Assembly (NCBI GenBank): GCA_014058105.1
Contig: JACGCM010001844.1
Location: 2,294,001-2,358,000, forward strand
Reading direction: 5' to 3'
DNA: 64,000 nucleotides
DNA from: Kingdonia uniflora
Taxonomy: Eukaryota > Streptophyta > Magnoliopsida > Ranunculales > Circaeasteraceae
Shown here piece by piece: positions 35,398-46,405 of this stretch; the first letter of the stretch is position 1; each line of letters begins with the position of its first letter. Both the position numbers and the translations under genes were made by a program. Below the pieces are notes generated by a model. The model ran no database searches and was not told where the DNA came from. It saw only the letters and a program-made list of their open reading frames with translations.

Positions 35398-36430
35398 GTG
35401 TATTCTTTCTACAGTTTCCAGCCGTCGACTGTATATTTCTTTGTTAACTATATGGATCAATTTCTCTCTGCTCGATGTTTGCCAGTAAGTTTTGTTGTTT
35501 CCTTAACCCTGATAAACTATACGGTAAACTTGGAGGGAAATTTTTGAGTTAATTTTCTATTAACTATATGGATCAATTCATCTCTGATAATATTTTTACC
35601 TCTGTACACATGTTTTTGAGAGTCTGCACATTACTTTCATAATGTACCTAATTTAGAGGTGGAAAACAATCATTTTGTATTAATTTTTTTGTGGATCTAC
35701 TGATGAAGTTATTTATACGTGAACGAAACCTGATACTTGTTGGTTGTTGCCTCTGTCGTATTTTATTATGTAAAATATAATGCAGTAAATATAAGGTATT
35801 TTGGGTGCCCTGGTAGCATTTTTTTTTATGTTTAGAAAATATGCATTTCCCACCCCAAATTTATTAGGAATTATGACATAAAAAAATTGTGATACAAAAC
35901 TTAACATGTGATCACTGATTAGGAAACCAATGGGTGGCATTACAACTCATATCTGTTGCTTGCTTGTTATTGGCTGCAAAGATGGAGGAACTCCATGTTC
36001 CATCTCTTTTGGATATACAGGTAGTTTTGTCTCACTTAGTGTACTTATTACTCATAAAGAACTTAATATACTTGATTAATACAAGAATTTAGAGACCAAG
36101 ATTCCTCGATAGTAATTAATTATACCTTAAACAATAATTTTTAAGTCGAAAGTGCGAAGTTCATCTTCCAACCAAGGACAGTTTGCCGAATGGAGATTCT
36201 CGTTTTAACTACTTTGAACTGGAAACTAAGATCCATAACCCCTTTTCACTTCATTGACTTTACAAGTTACAAGTTACTGCAGTTTGTTAATAGATATTTT
36301 TTGTATATAGGATCAAATTGTTGGTTTTACAAGTTACTGCAGGGGGTTGCGGCTAACATTTATGAGACGAAGCCTCCAAAAGTCCTACCACAACTCAGAG
36401 TAATGAAATGGCAAACATCTAAGCTTTAAT
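35398..36430 (+). pseudogene. CYCD1: Cyclin D1-like gene fragment with introns
   Basis: There are three exons in order. 35398-35484 reads FQPSTVYFFVNYMDQFLSAR with donor GTAAGT. 35923-36020 reads ETNGW, loses one base, then QLISVACLLLAAKMEELHVP with donor GTAG. 36146-36282 reads KFIFQPRTVCRMEILVL, then NWKLRSITPFHFIDF. These are the cyclin box of plant CYCD1, known to bind and activate CDKA. 36343-36400 (KPPKVLPQLRV) resembles the CYCD1 C-terminus. Exons between are missing, and TTACAAGTTACTGCAG is present at both sides of that join. The N-terminal LxCxE part is absent. This is a captured genomic fragment. Confidence 0.88.
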
Positions 36431-38506
36431 GGCATGACTTATTTATGCAATGGATCCTAGAATTTTCCAAACAATGGCGTAATGGAGGACATAAAAAAGC
36501 TATGTAAGTCCTAGCAATGTTTAGACTTTATCTATGGGCTACAGGTGACTGTACATAATAGAAGTTTGTCATTTCATTATGTTTCCTTTTCCATTTGTGG
36601 TCAATAAAGTCCATGCTTTAGCGTAAGGAAAAAGGATTAAATGTACTAAGGTTGTTTCTTAAGTTCTAGTTTCATTATGAGGGACAAAAATATCATAACC
36701 AATCTAATGAAATATCATAGTTAGAAATATTATGGCTGTAAATTCGCTTTTCTAATAAGCACTCTTTTGGAAGCACTGATAGTTGGACTATGGGAAATGG
36801 CTTGTGAGGGGAAAACTTAAAATATAAGACTATTGTACAAGAGGAAATAAATAGCCAATAGAAGCTAAAGTTACTAAAAATTGTACTCACTCATATGACT
36901 AGGTTCTATCTTTGTTAACCTTCTTTTAGTTACAAATAATGCAAAGAATATTCTCCAATTGCTTTAATATAAACCTCTCCAGAGATTCTTAATAGTTTTA
37001 TTTCTAAGCCATATCCATGTACTGAATAGAATTAGCTTGAGCTTATTCCCTGCTAATCACTTTTTCTCGTAACTTTTTTTTACAGTATCCATCATTGTCA
37101 TAATGAGCATAATGTTATTGCATGAGCTAAAGTATCATCTTGTAACATATATAGTTTATCATGAGAATAATGTTATTGCATGACCTAAGGTTACTAATAG
37201 CTTTGTATTCCAGCCTTAATTTCGTTCTTTAGGCTTATTTATGGCCAACTCAATGGCAGGTTGCAAAGAACTAGGCAACCAACGTCTTTCCATCCATTTC
37301 TGGACAGAACTGCCTTTGTTTGTTTTTGTCTTTCCATCCATTTCTGGACAACTGATTGGCAGATTTAAAGATGTTTCTTCTGTTCCTGAAGGTTCCTCTG
37401 CTCTGGAAGGTGTTATGTATGATCCCCATCCCCTTTTTGCGCTGCGAAAGAAACTAGACAGCCAGCGTCTTTTCCATCCATTTTTGGACAGAACTGCCTT
37501 TGTATTTGTATTTTCTGGACAACTGAATGGCAGATCTTCAGAAGCTTTAGGCTTTCTGTTTGTGTGTACTGTCGGTTGGTGTTGTTGTGGGCTTCAGGCT
37601 TTAGGCTTTCTGGACAACTGAATGTAAGTTTTAATTTCTTGATGTTATCTCTATTTTTCTTTTGATATATACATCCTATGGAAAATCATGTATTTGATAT
37701 TTTTCTCTTCTATGTGTGTATAGGTCATCATCATCAGAAGATCGTGCAGCCACCATCTGTGTCCCATCAACTCAATGATAGATATTCAGTCTCAAAATTC
37801 TCCTCATGTTACGCAAGTTTTCTTTCTGAAATGCCATAGACTATATACATAAGGTTAGGGCCTAGTTTTTGTATGTGCTCTTATTATATGGCTTGGTTGG
37901 CATGTCAAAACACGTTCACACATTCCCGTAGAATTGCAAAAGAATTACCTGTCCCTTTGCGAGGTGCAGAACACCACCCCACCCCACCCCACCCCACCCC
38001 TCACGATCTGATTCTTATTTCTATTTTTCATGTAATCCAAGAACATGAATAAATTATGTTCAGGAGTAATGTTGTTGTTTTTTTACAGGTGAGGAAATAG
38101 TTATTGAATTGGAGATATTCAAGAAACGATAGAAAAAGGCTGTCAGGGAAGACCAGTGTTGGATCGATCCGTTTCAACAACGAGCTTGCCAGAGTATACG
38201 TTAGTTGGTAACAAAGTATATAAACACATATAGAAAAGTCCATACATCCATTAAATGGCATGAAAAGTAGTTGCCCTGCTGCTGCCGGCTCTAATGAAAA
38301 TGAAAACGAAGAATAGCATAGATAATGGTCAGTCAAGTGGGGATGCAAACCATGTTTTGTACACTTCAGGTTTCACCCTTTTGTTTCAATATATAGTAAC
38401 TTAAGGTTTCCATTCTTTGCAATGATGTAATTGCATTTTACAAAGACACAAGTTTTCCTGAAAATTTGATATAGTATTTACCTAAATAAATAAATATATT
38501 ATATAT
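36431..38506. other. CACTA-2 internal sequence with imperfect repeats
   Basis: 37270-37620 contains a unit CATCCATTTxTGGACAGAACTG and the word TTTCTGGACAACTGAxTG in two to three copies. 38220-38340 carries a short SCPAAAGSNENENE-like reading that could be a host protein tail. I recognise no further gene. Confidence 0.35.
37976..38000. repeat. (ACCCC)5 microsatellite
   Basis: Five perfect ACCCC units. Confidence 0.97.
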
Positions 38507-39168
38507 AGTACAACTTTTTTCTCTTAATAATATAACTCCACAATTGCTACTATTATACACATTGTCTTTTTATACATCTTTATTAAAAGAACTATAAGCT
38601 TTAAATAGCAAAAGCTCTCATGAACTTGAGACAATGATGGTTCAAATCCATCAAGTTCTAGGTGTAAAAGTATAGGAAAAACTCTTTAAGTAAAATAATA
38701 TTATTTAATAAAATTTTGAAATTTATAATTACGAGAAGCGACTAAAATCATTGTCAATAATTGTGTCTAGTACGTCGACGTTTTTGCGTGACAGATAATA
38801 CGACAAGTTTGTATGTCAATTTTTTTTTTAGAATTACGACAAATTAGGCAATTTTGGCATCGTAAAATTGCAAGGCATAAAACAACATATAAATAAATCA
38901 AAAAATGGAACAAATACGACGAAAATTATGACTCATACTTGAGTCTATGTTTTGTGACGCATAAATCGACTCACAAATGTGTTGCAATGTTAACTAAAAA
39001 TGACATATATTACGACGTGGTTTACAGTCGCAATATTACGATGTATTTCAAGTCGAAAACATAAAACTATAGTAAAAAGAGCGACGTTTTTTTCAACTAA
39101 AATGGAAGTAACTTTTGCAAAATAACGACTGACCTGCCCCGTCCTTTTTTACCTATTTTGGCCTAGTG
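38507..39168 (+). repeat. CACTA-2 3' subterminal region
   Basis: It matches 52058-52716 in direct orientation over about 660 bp. Short words such as TACGAC, GTCGTAA-like, CGACGTTTTT and TCACAAATGTG(T)TCGCAA-like repeat through it, as in binding regions for CACTA transposases. Confidence 0.85.
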
Positions 39169-39171
39169 CAT

Positions 39172-41639
39172 CATGCATCCACATTCATTGCATACATTGT
39201 GCATCTGCATCTCATTCCTATCTTTAGGGCTTTGCCTTCTTTCTTCTTTTTGGTTGTTCGGTGGTCGTTTGGCGGAGGAGGTCGTGTTGGGGTTTTGTGA
39301 GCCGTGGTTGGCTTAGTGGGTGCTCGTGTTTGAGCGCGTTTGTTGTTGTTATTGTGATTGTGAGGTGTGATCGGGAGAGGTTCTGTATTAGGATTCTTGG
39401 GTTCTCCAATTTCCTTAGGTCGGAGTCATTTCGCTCTTCTGAGTTATTCCAGCACCTGCTTTGTTTCATTCGATCAGATTTATTCCTGCTCGAATCGATG
39501 TCTACCTGTTTCATTTTGTTCGAACGACCTACCTTCTGTTCGAATGCATTCCTTCCTGTCTCTTTCTGTTCGGATATAAATATCTTCTACCCAAATGGAT
39601 GTCTGTTCGGTTGATATCCTTTTGCTTTGCTCAGTTCGAACAAGCCATTTCCTGTTCGATTAGGCTTCGGCCTGTCTTATCTTGTTAGAATAGTAATGTG
39701 TTTGATTTGATCTTAGGCTCGTTTAGATGAACAGGTTGGGTCTTCTCACGCGATTCTTGGCTGTTGGATTGCCTCGAGATAAGTGTTGTGTCTTTGGGGG
39801 TTTTATTTACCCATTCCATTTCATTTTTTCTCTCACTTACACTCTTTTTCACTCTCTCACTCTCTCACTCCAAATTGGAATCTTTTTCTCTCTCGTTCCT
39901 CGCTGCGATTCATTGTGGGATTGATCTCGCGACTTCTTCGGTGAGTAATCTCCTTTTCCCCCTTCCTCTCTCCTTTAATTGATTTAATTTAGGCTTCGGT
40001 AAAACCCTTGTGATTCTAGGGTTTTGGTGTTTGGGGTTTTTGTTGAGGTTGGAGTTGTGACTTTCTGGCAGGTGTTGGGTTGTTGTTGGTGTTGACGTGA
40101 TTATGTTGTATGTGGTGATGGGTTGGTTGTTGTGAGCCGTGATGTTGAGGCTTGGTCTGCCCTGTCGTTGTCGGCTGCGCAGCTTATCGTTTTATCAGGC
40201 GAGTTTCCCTTCAAGCTAAATTCTTTTACTAATTTGATTTGTGCTTGATAGAGTTATGCATCTGGCATTTGGAGTGTTTGTGATATAAGTATTGCCTATG
40301 TTGTTTTCTTCTGTGCTTGATTTCTTTTGTTAATTGTGGGGTGTATGTTCTCTTTGTCTGTTAGGAGGTTATGTATTGTGTGGTGTTCTCGTTGGTTGTT
40401 CTTAATTTGGGTTGCAGTCCTTCAAAGACTAATATGTTTTGATGTTGTGATTGATTATTTGTCACTGTTCATCTGTGGTTGTTGTTGTGACTGGTGGTCA
40501 CTGTTTGCACCGTGATAGGATTGTTGACCATTTTTTGAGGCAGATGGGTATCCTATGTGTGTGTTGGCTGGGTTTGGCGGCCGTTGTATTTTGATCCTTG
40601 GAATCTGTTTTCAGTGTGGGTTGTTATATTCTTTTAATTTAATGGGATAGGATGCATAACAAAGCTCTACATCGGCTGACCCTCGATAGAACCTTGGATT
40701 CCTACATCGGGTTAATATAGTAGGTGAAGTTCGGGCTAGACACTCACATCTATTACCCTTCGGGAGTGTGGGATGGTTTGAGACAGTTTCCTTTGGTCCC
40801 CGTCTTATCCTCCGTGAGGTTGAAATTCCTCAGAATAAGTGAAATAAAGTTTGGGCATTGGCTCCGTGGGTTGCAAAGCCCGGAGCACTCTGATCAAGTG
40901 ATAAATCCTTAGCTTGGCCGAGCTTAACAAAAATCGTGCCCATTGTATCCAATTGAGATTTCCTTAAGGTTATTATGCATTAGCGGTTGATCAGCCTACT
41001 ACATTGATTTATAAGGCTTAGTTCTTGATTTCATAACATCATAAGCATTCATTTTAGGGAAATTCTTGATTCACTCCACGTCATATCATGTCATATCATA
41101 TTGCATCATCGTGGTACATTTCTTATATCTCTTCAGTATAGTCATATCTCTTCCCTTTTTTGCACTTATACATTACTGTTCTTTTTATAGCTTCTTTTAT
41201 CACATTCATCTTTCCTTTTTCCTGTGCCAGTTATATTAGTAGGTTGTTAAGCTTGTTTGGTTATTCAGTGAGCCGTGGTTTTGCTCACTCTCGCATTCCC
41301 CCCCTTTCAGAGGTAGGGTAGTTGGTGGTTTGGCTGAGGGCTTCATCTGGGTTGGAGCAGATCTGTCGTTACAGATTTTGATCTAGTTTATTCTTCTTTG
41401 TTCGGTATTAGCTATTGTCGCTGTACATTTTAGAATTGTTGTATATTCTCAGTTTAATAGTTATATATCTTTCGCTTCCGTTTATTTTGTTTTGACTGAT
41501 GATATTGCTATAGTGAATGACTGAGTTATTTCTTATTAGCAAGGTTATTTGTGGGGTGAATCTTTGGATTCCCTAACCTGCACACCTGAATGATAATGTT
41601 TTAGATTATTATCTAATGTTTGGATTTTGGGGAGTGAAA
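39172..41639 (+). repeat. Chromovirus left LTR, remainder
   Basis: It is co-linear with the right LTR at 46494-49013 and ends TTTTGGGGAGTGAAA where the right LTR has TTTTGGGGCGTGACA. The two LTRs differ visibly throughout (several percent by eye, not computed), so the insertion is not recent. Confidence 0.93.
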
Positions 41640-41643
41640 GACT

Positions 41644-41655
41644 TGGTATCAGAGC
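41644..41655 (+). other. Primer-binding site (initiator Met tRNA type)
   Basis: TGGTATCAGAGC, the standard plant LTR-element PBS complementary to the 3' end of initiator tRNA-Met, lies four bases after the left LTR end. Confidence 0.93.
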
Positions 41656-41790
41656 TATATGTCAATTCTTATCTCTGTGCTAGCAATCATATGATGAGTT
41701 ATCTTTCTAGATGGAGTTATGATCGATTCCTTTCAGTTTTTCATATTTTATCGTATTCCTCCTTTCTTGGGCGTGCCTTTGTTCGTATAG

Positions 41791-43040
41791 ATGGCTAGAG
41801 GTGGCAGAGGCAGAGGTCGCCTTAGATTTCGAGCCCGTGGAGGCGCTCGTAGTGGTACACTTGCTGACGAACCAACGATTAGATAAGAGAGTTTGGGGTC
41901 CGTTCCTATTGTTCGGGATGTTCCTCCTACTTCTGTGGTTCTCGAGTAGCCTGATGCTTTACCTGTCCAGGTTGTTCTTAGTATTTCAGTAGAGATAAAG
42001 CAGTTCCTGGAGGGCCTCACAACTCATTTCTAGCAGGCCAGGATTCTAGTGGTCCGATAGTACAGTTACCTTGAGCAGCTTCAGAAGTATAAGCATCCGA
42101 CGTTTTCTGGCACGACGGTTCCTTCTGAGGCAGAGACATGGTTTAAGTCTATAAAGAAGACCTTGAACGCGATGAAGTGTCCGGATGATCAGAGGGTGAC
42201 ACTTATGACTTATCTTATACAGGGCGAGGCAGATTATTGGTGGAATACGGCCAAGATGACGATTGTGGAGACTCTAGTGCTTTGGGCACCTTTTTAGGAT
42301 CGGTTCTTCGAGCAACATTTTTCGCAGAGCTACAGAGACTCCTGCATCACAGAGTTTTATATGCTCCAGCAGGGTGATATGAGTATCTCTCAGTTCGATC
42401 TGCGATTCAACGAACTCTCTCGGTATGTTCCGTTTATTGTTCAGGACGAGGAGTAGTGCAAGATGAAAATTGTGAAGGGTCTTCGTCCATACTTTAGGAA
42501 GTTCTTGATAGCTTCAAGGGCTAGTTTGTATAGGGAGGTTTTGTCTAAAGCCTTGGCAATTGAGCAAAATGATATTGAAGAGCGCAAGTCTAGGGACTTG
42601 AGGACCCAGCAGAGACAGGATCAGAGAACCGATAAGGGCAAAGCAGTTCGGACGCAGTATGAGAATTTGGGTTTGAAGAGGCGGAAGTTCGGCATTACTG
42701 ATGGTGCTCCAGCTGGAATTAGGGGAGGACAACTTGTTTTTGGTACGTGTTGGAACTGCGAGGAGGAAGGGTACACTAAAAAGTTTTGTCCTAGGCCAGA
42801 CAGAAGTCCACAGCCATTGTGACAGTTTCAGGGTTCCGTTGGTCACCAGCCTTGACCATAGCAGATTCAACAGTTTCAGCAGAGGCAGTTTCAGGGCCCG
42901 CAGAGTAGACAGATCGTTCCAGGTCCTCCGGGTGGGCAGAGACAGCATCATCCGATTCAGCAACAGGGCCAGGGTCGGGGCCATGGACAGGGTAGGATAT
43001 ATGCAGTTGGAAGGCGGGGTACTCGAGCCGCTCCGCCTGT
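41791..43040 (+). pseudogene. Chromovirus gag region
   Basis: It starts at ATG 41791 with an Arg/Gly-rich N-terminus. The gag core follows from about 42085 (HPTFSGTTVPSEAETWFKSI, LIQGEADYWWNTA, LSRYVPFIV) and a zinc knuckle at about 42748 reads CWNCEEEGYTKKFC. The knuckle His is Tyr (codon 42772-42774). A Gln/Pro-rich linker leads to protease. Stops lie at 41884, 41947, 42031, 42058, 42295, 42454, 42820, 42853 and 42859, all in one unbroken frame that continues into pol. Gag would form the particle. Confidence 0.9.
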
Positions 43041-43392
43041 AGTTGATGGTACGATTCATGTTTCTTATACATCTGCTCATGTTCTTTTTGATTCCGGTGT
43101 ATCACATTCATTCATATCATACATGTTTCTTTGTTCTAATGGTTTTGAGTCTTCCTTATTACATGATGAGATTTTTGTTGGTACTCCTCTCGATATTTCG
43201 GTTTCTATTTCTCGTATTTGTAGAGATTGCCCTCTAGTTGTTTGTGGTCACATTCTACCAGCTGGCCTGTTGGCACTACCTATGCAGGAGTTTGATATTA
43301 TCTTGGGTATGGATTGGTTGTCGACACATTGAGTTACCTTAAACTGTTTTGAGAAGTCAACTACTTTCAGTATCCCAGGGGAGAAGCAGTTC
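43041..43392 (+). pseudogene. Chromovirus aspartic protease
   Basis: In the same frame as gag, HVLFDSGVSHSFIS has the catalytic D-S-G (Asp at 43090). LPMQEFDIILGMDWL is the conserved C-terminal block of plant gypsy proteases. One stop lies at 43330. The Ala usually found after DSG is Val. It would process gag-pol. Confidence 0.9.
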
Positions 43393-44718
43393 ATGTTTTC
43401 TAGTTCGGAACCAGCGCGGTTAGGAGATGGTTTGTTGGCATTCTTAGAGTTTGAATCCTCTGGTATTGATGTAAGTTCAATTCCGGTAGTGTGTGACTTT
43501 TTAGATATTTTCCAGAAGATACCCGGTTTGCCTCCGACGAGAGAGATTGATTTTAGTATAAATCTTTTACCCGGTACAACTCCGATTTTGAAGGCTTCAT
43601 ATCGTATGGCACCAGTCGAGCTGAAGGAATTATATGGTCAGATATCCAAACTGATGGATCAAAAGTTTATCAGGCCGAGTACTTTACCATGGGGAGCTCC
43701 AGTATTATTTGCTAAGAAGAAGGACGGGTCTATGCGTCTTTGTATCGACTATCGCGAGTTGAACAAAGTCACGATTAAGAATAAGTATCCCTTACCTAGG
43801 ATCGAGGACTTGTTCGACCAGCTTCGGGGAGCTCAGGTCTTTTCGAAGATTGACCTCAGATCGGGTTACCATCAACTGAGAATCAAAAAGAAGGATATTT
43901 CGAACACAGCTTTCAGGTCACGTTATGGGCATTATGAGTTTCAAGTTATGCCTTTCGGATTGACGAATGCTCCAGAAACTTTTATGGATTTGATGAACCA
44001 AGTTTTTCTTCCTTATCTAGATCGGTTCGTTATTGTATTCGTGTACGACATTTCGAAGACTGAGACCGAGGCCGAGCACGAGGAGCACTTGAAGATTACT
44101 TTACAAACTTTGAGGGAGAACGAGTTGTTTGCGAAGTTCAAGAAGTGTGATTTTTGGCAAAGAGAGGTGAAATTCCTAGATCATGTGGTATCCAAGGATG
44201 GCATCGCGGTGGATCCATCTAAGGTTGAGGCTGTTATAGATTGGGTTCAGCCGACAAACGTTACTGAGATACACAGTTTTCTGGGTTTGAGTTATTATTG
44301 TAGGTTCATCGAGGGTTTTTCTCGGATTGCAGCTCCATTGACTCGATTAACACAGAAGGACGTTCGATTCGTTTGGGATGACAAGTGTGAATTGGCTTTC
44401 GTAGAATTGAGGAAGAGTTTGACTACAGCTCTAGTTCTTATTGTTCCTTCTAGCGGACAGAAGTATGTGGCTTATAGTGATGCGTTACTCAGCGGGCTTG
44501 GTTGTGTTTTAATGCAAGAAGGAAAAGTTGTTGCTTATGCTTTAAGACAACTTAAGGTGCACGAGAGAAACTATCCTACTCATGACCTTGAGTTGGCAGC
44601 AGTGGTGTTTGCGTTGAAGATTTGGCGACATTATCTTTACGGGGAGAGGTTCGAGCTCTTTTCAGATCATAAGAGTTTGAGATACCTTTTCTCCCAGAAA
44701 GAGCTGAACATGAGGTAA
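43393..44718 (+). pseudogene. Chromovirus reverse transcriptase and RNase H
   Basis: 441 codons are open. RT landmarks include [62 protein letters not shown] and [12 protein letters not shown]. The catalytic box, which should read FIDDILIYSK, is FVYDISK (44038-44058), so an essential Asp is lost. The RNase H half keeps its acidic residues ([42 protein letters not shown]). A stop at 44716 separates it from integrase in the same frame. Confidence 0.95.
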
Positions 44719-44727
44719 TGCAGATGG

Positions 44728-46362
44728 ATGGAATTCTTGAAAGATTATTATGTTGACTTGCAGTATCACCCGGGGATGGCGAATGTGGTGGCGGACGCTT
44801 TGAGCCATTTTCCTAGGGGATTTCTTGCAAGTCTGATGATTCGTGAGTGGTTGATGCTTTGCGATGTGGCAGATTCTAGGCTGAGTTTGTGTTCACAGGA
44901 TACGGGTGGTTTTATGGAAAATTTGAGAGTTCAGCCGTCTTTGATTTCTAGGATCGTAGAAGCCCAGCAGCAGGATACTAAGTTACAGTCGTGGGCATCA
45001 GATGTTACTAGACCAGATTGGATAGTTAGCCCAGATCATTGTATCAGATACAGGGGGAGATTATGTATGCCAGATTCAGAGGTATTTAAGCGTGAGATTT
45101 TGAGTGAGACTCACGGCTCTAGGTATACTATTCATCCAGGCAGTACGAAGATGTATCAAGACTTGATGAGGCATTATTGGTGGTACAACATGAAGTGAGA
45201 GATAGCTGAGTTCGTTTTCAAATGTCTTACATGTCAGCAGGTAAAAGCTAAACATCATAAACCAGCCGGGCAACTTAAACCCTTGCATATTCCAGAGTGG
45301 AAGTGGGAACATGTGACGATGGATTTCATTACGGGATTACCGAGGACGAAGAGGAATCATGACTCGATTTGGGTGATCGTGGATTGATTGACCAAATCAG
45401 CTCACTTAATTCCGGTTTGCAAGACTTTAACCCTCGAGGAGCTGAGTAAGCTGCATGTGAAGGAGATAGTGCAATTACATGGAGTACCAGTGTCTATCAT
45501 ATCAGATCGAGACGCTAGGTTTATCGATAACTTTTGGAAGAGTTTTTAGCGAGCTATGGACACTAGATTGGATTTTAGCACAGCATTCCACCCACAGACC
45601 GATGGACAGACAGAGAGAATCAACCAGATTCTTGAGGACATGCTTCGAGCTTGTGAATTAGACTTCAAGGGTAGTTGGGATGAGCATTTTCTGTGGGCGG
45701 AGTTCGCATATAGCAACAACTTCCAGTCGAGCATTGGGATGGCACTGTATGAGGCTTTGTATGGTAGACTGTGTAGATCACCACTGAGTTGGACAGAGGT
45801 TGGTGAACAGAGTTTATTAGGGCTAAATTTAGTTCGTGAGACTACGAAGGCTATTTCAGTTATTAGAGATCGGTTACGTACAGCTCAGAGTTGACATAAG
45901 AGTTACGCAGATGTTCGCAGGAGACCTTTAGAGTTCGAGACTGGCGATCATGTATTACTGAAAGTTTCTTCGATGAAGGGCGTGATGCGATTCAGTAAGA
46001 AAGTGAAATTGGCTCCGAGATTCATTTGACCATTTGAGATACTTGCCAGAGTTGGGAAGTTTGCTTACTGTTTGGCATTGCCGCCGCAGTTGGGTCGAGT
46101 TCACAATGTGTTTTACGTTTCGATGCTCAAGAAGTATGAATGAGATCCTACTCATGTGATTGATTGGGTGCACCTAGAGGTTCAGGAAGATGCCTTGTAT
46201 GTAGAACATCCGGTGTGTATTTTGGACCGAGAAGACAAGGTTCTTCGCAACAAGGTGATTCCTTTTGTAAAGGTGCAGTGGACTCACCATGATCCTAGGG
46301 AAGCTTCTTGGGAGTTAGAGGCGGATGTGAGAAGTTGTTATCCGCATTTGTTTTCGGGCTGA
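44728..46362 (+). pseudogene. Chromovirus integrase with C-terminal chromodomain
   Basis: The frame continues with DLQYHPGMANVVADALS, the zinc-binding HHCC region (THGSRYTIHPGSTKMY, KCLTCQQVKAKH) and the DDE core: MDFITGLPRT, ISDRDARFIDNFWKSF, STAFHPQTDGQTERI. The last part (HPVCILDREDKVLRNKVIPF then VQWTHHDPREASWE, YPHLFSG) is a chromodomain that would target integration to modified chromatin. Stops at 45196, 45385, 45547, 45892, 46027 and 46141 interrupt it. The final stop is 46360-46362. Confidence 0.93.
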
Positions 46363-46394
46363 GGTATGTTAAATTTAGGGGCGGAATTTCTTTT

Positions 46395-46405
46395 AGGAGG
46401 TAGAA
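46395..46405 (+). other. Polypurine tract
   Basis: AGGAGGTAGAA lies immediately before the right LTR start and is the expected plus-strand primer site. Confidence 0.75.

Larger units (their letters stand above)
33123..39168 (+). mobile_element. CACTA-2: gene-carrying CACTA transposon nested in an LTR
   Basis: The right end reads TTTTGGCCTAGTG, the reverse complement of CACTAGGCCAAAA. The left end reads TATTAGGCCAAAA, which differs from CACTAGGCC by two C-to-T changes. The 3-bp target duplication CAT (33120-33122 and 39169-39171) is perfect. Removing the element rebuilds the LTR sequence seen in the right LTR (TTATGCATCATGCATCC). The length is 6046 bp. There is no transposase. Inside are intron-containing cyclin D1 pieces and unassigned repeats. 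Subterminal DNA is rich in ACGAC/GTCGT words. Confidence 0.93.

Noticed and set aside
39224..39688. Several ORFs of 70-117 codons on both strands
   Set aside because: They lie in the chromovirus LTR. Equivalent ORFs recur in the right LTR (46607-46907) without a conserved start or known domain.
42514..43111. Long minus-strand ORFs opposite gag
   Set aside because: They are shadows of the plus-strand chromovirus gag/protease frame and have no independent motifs.
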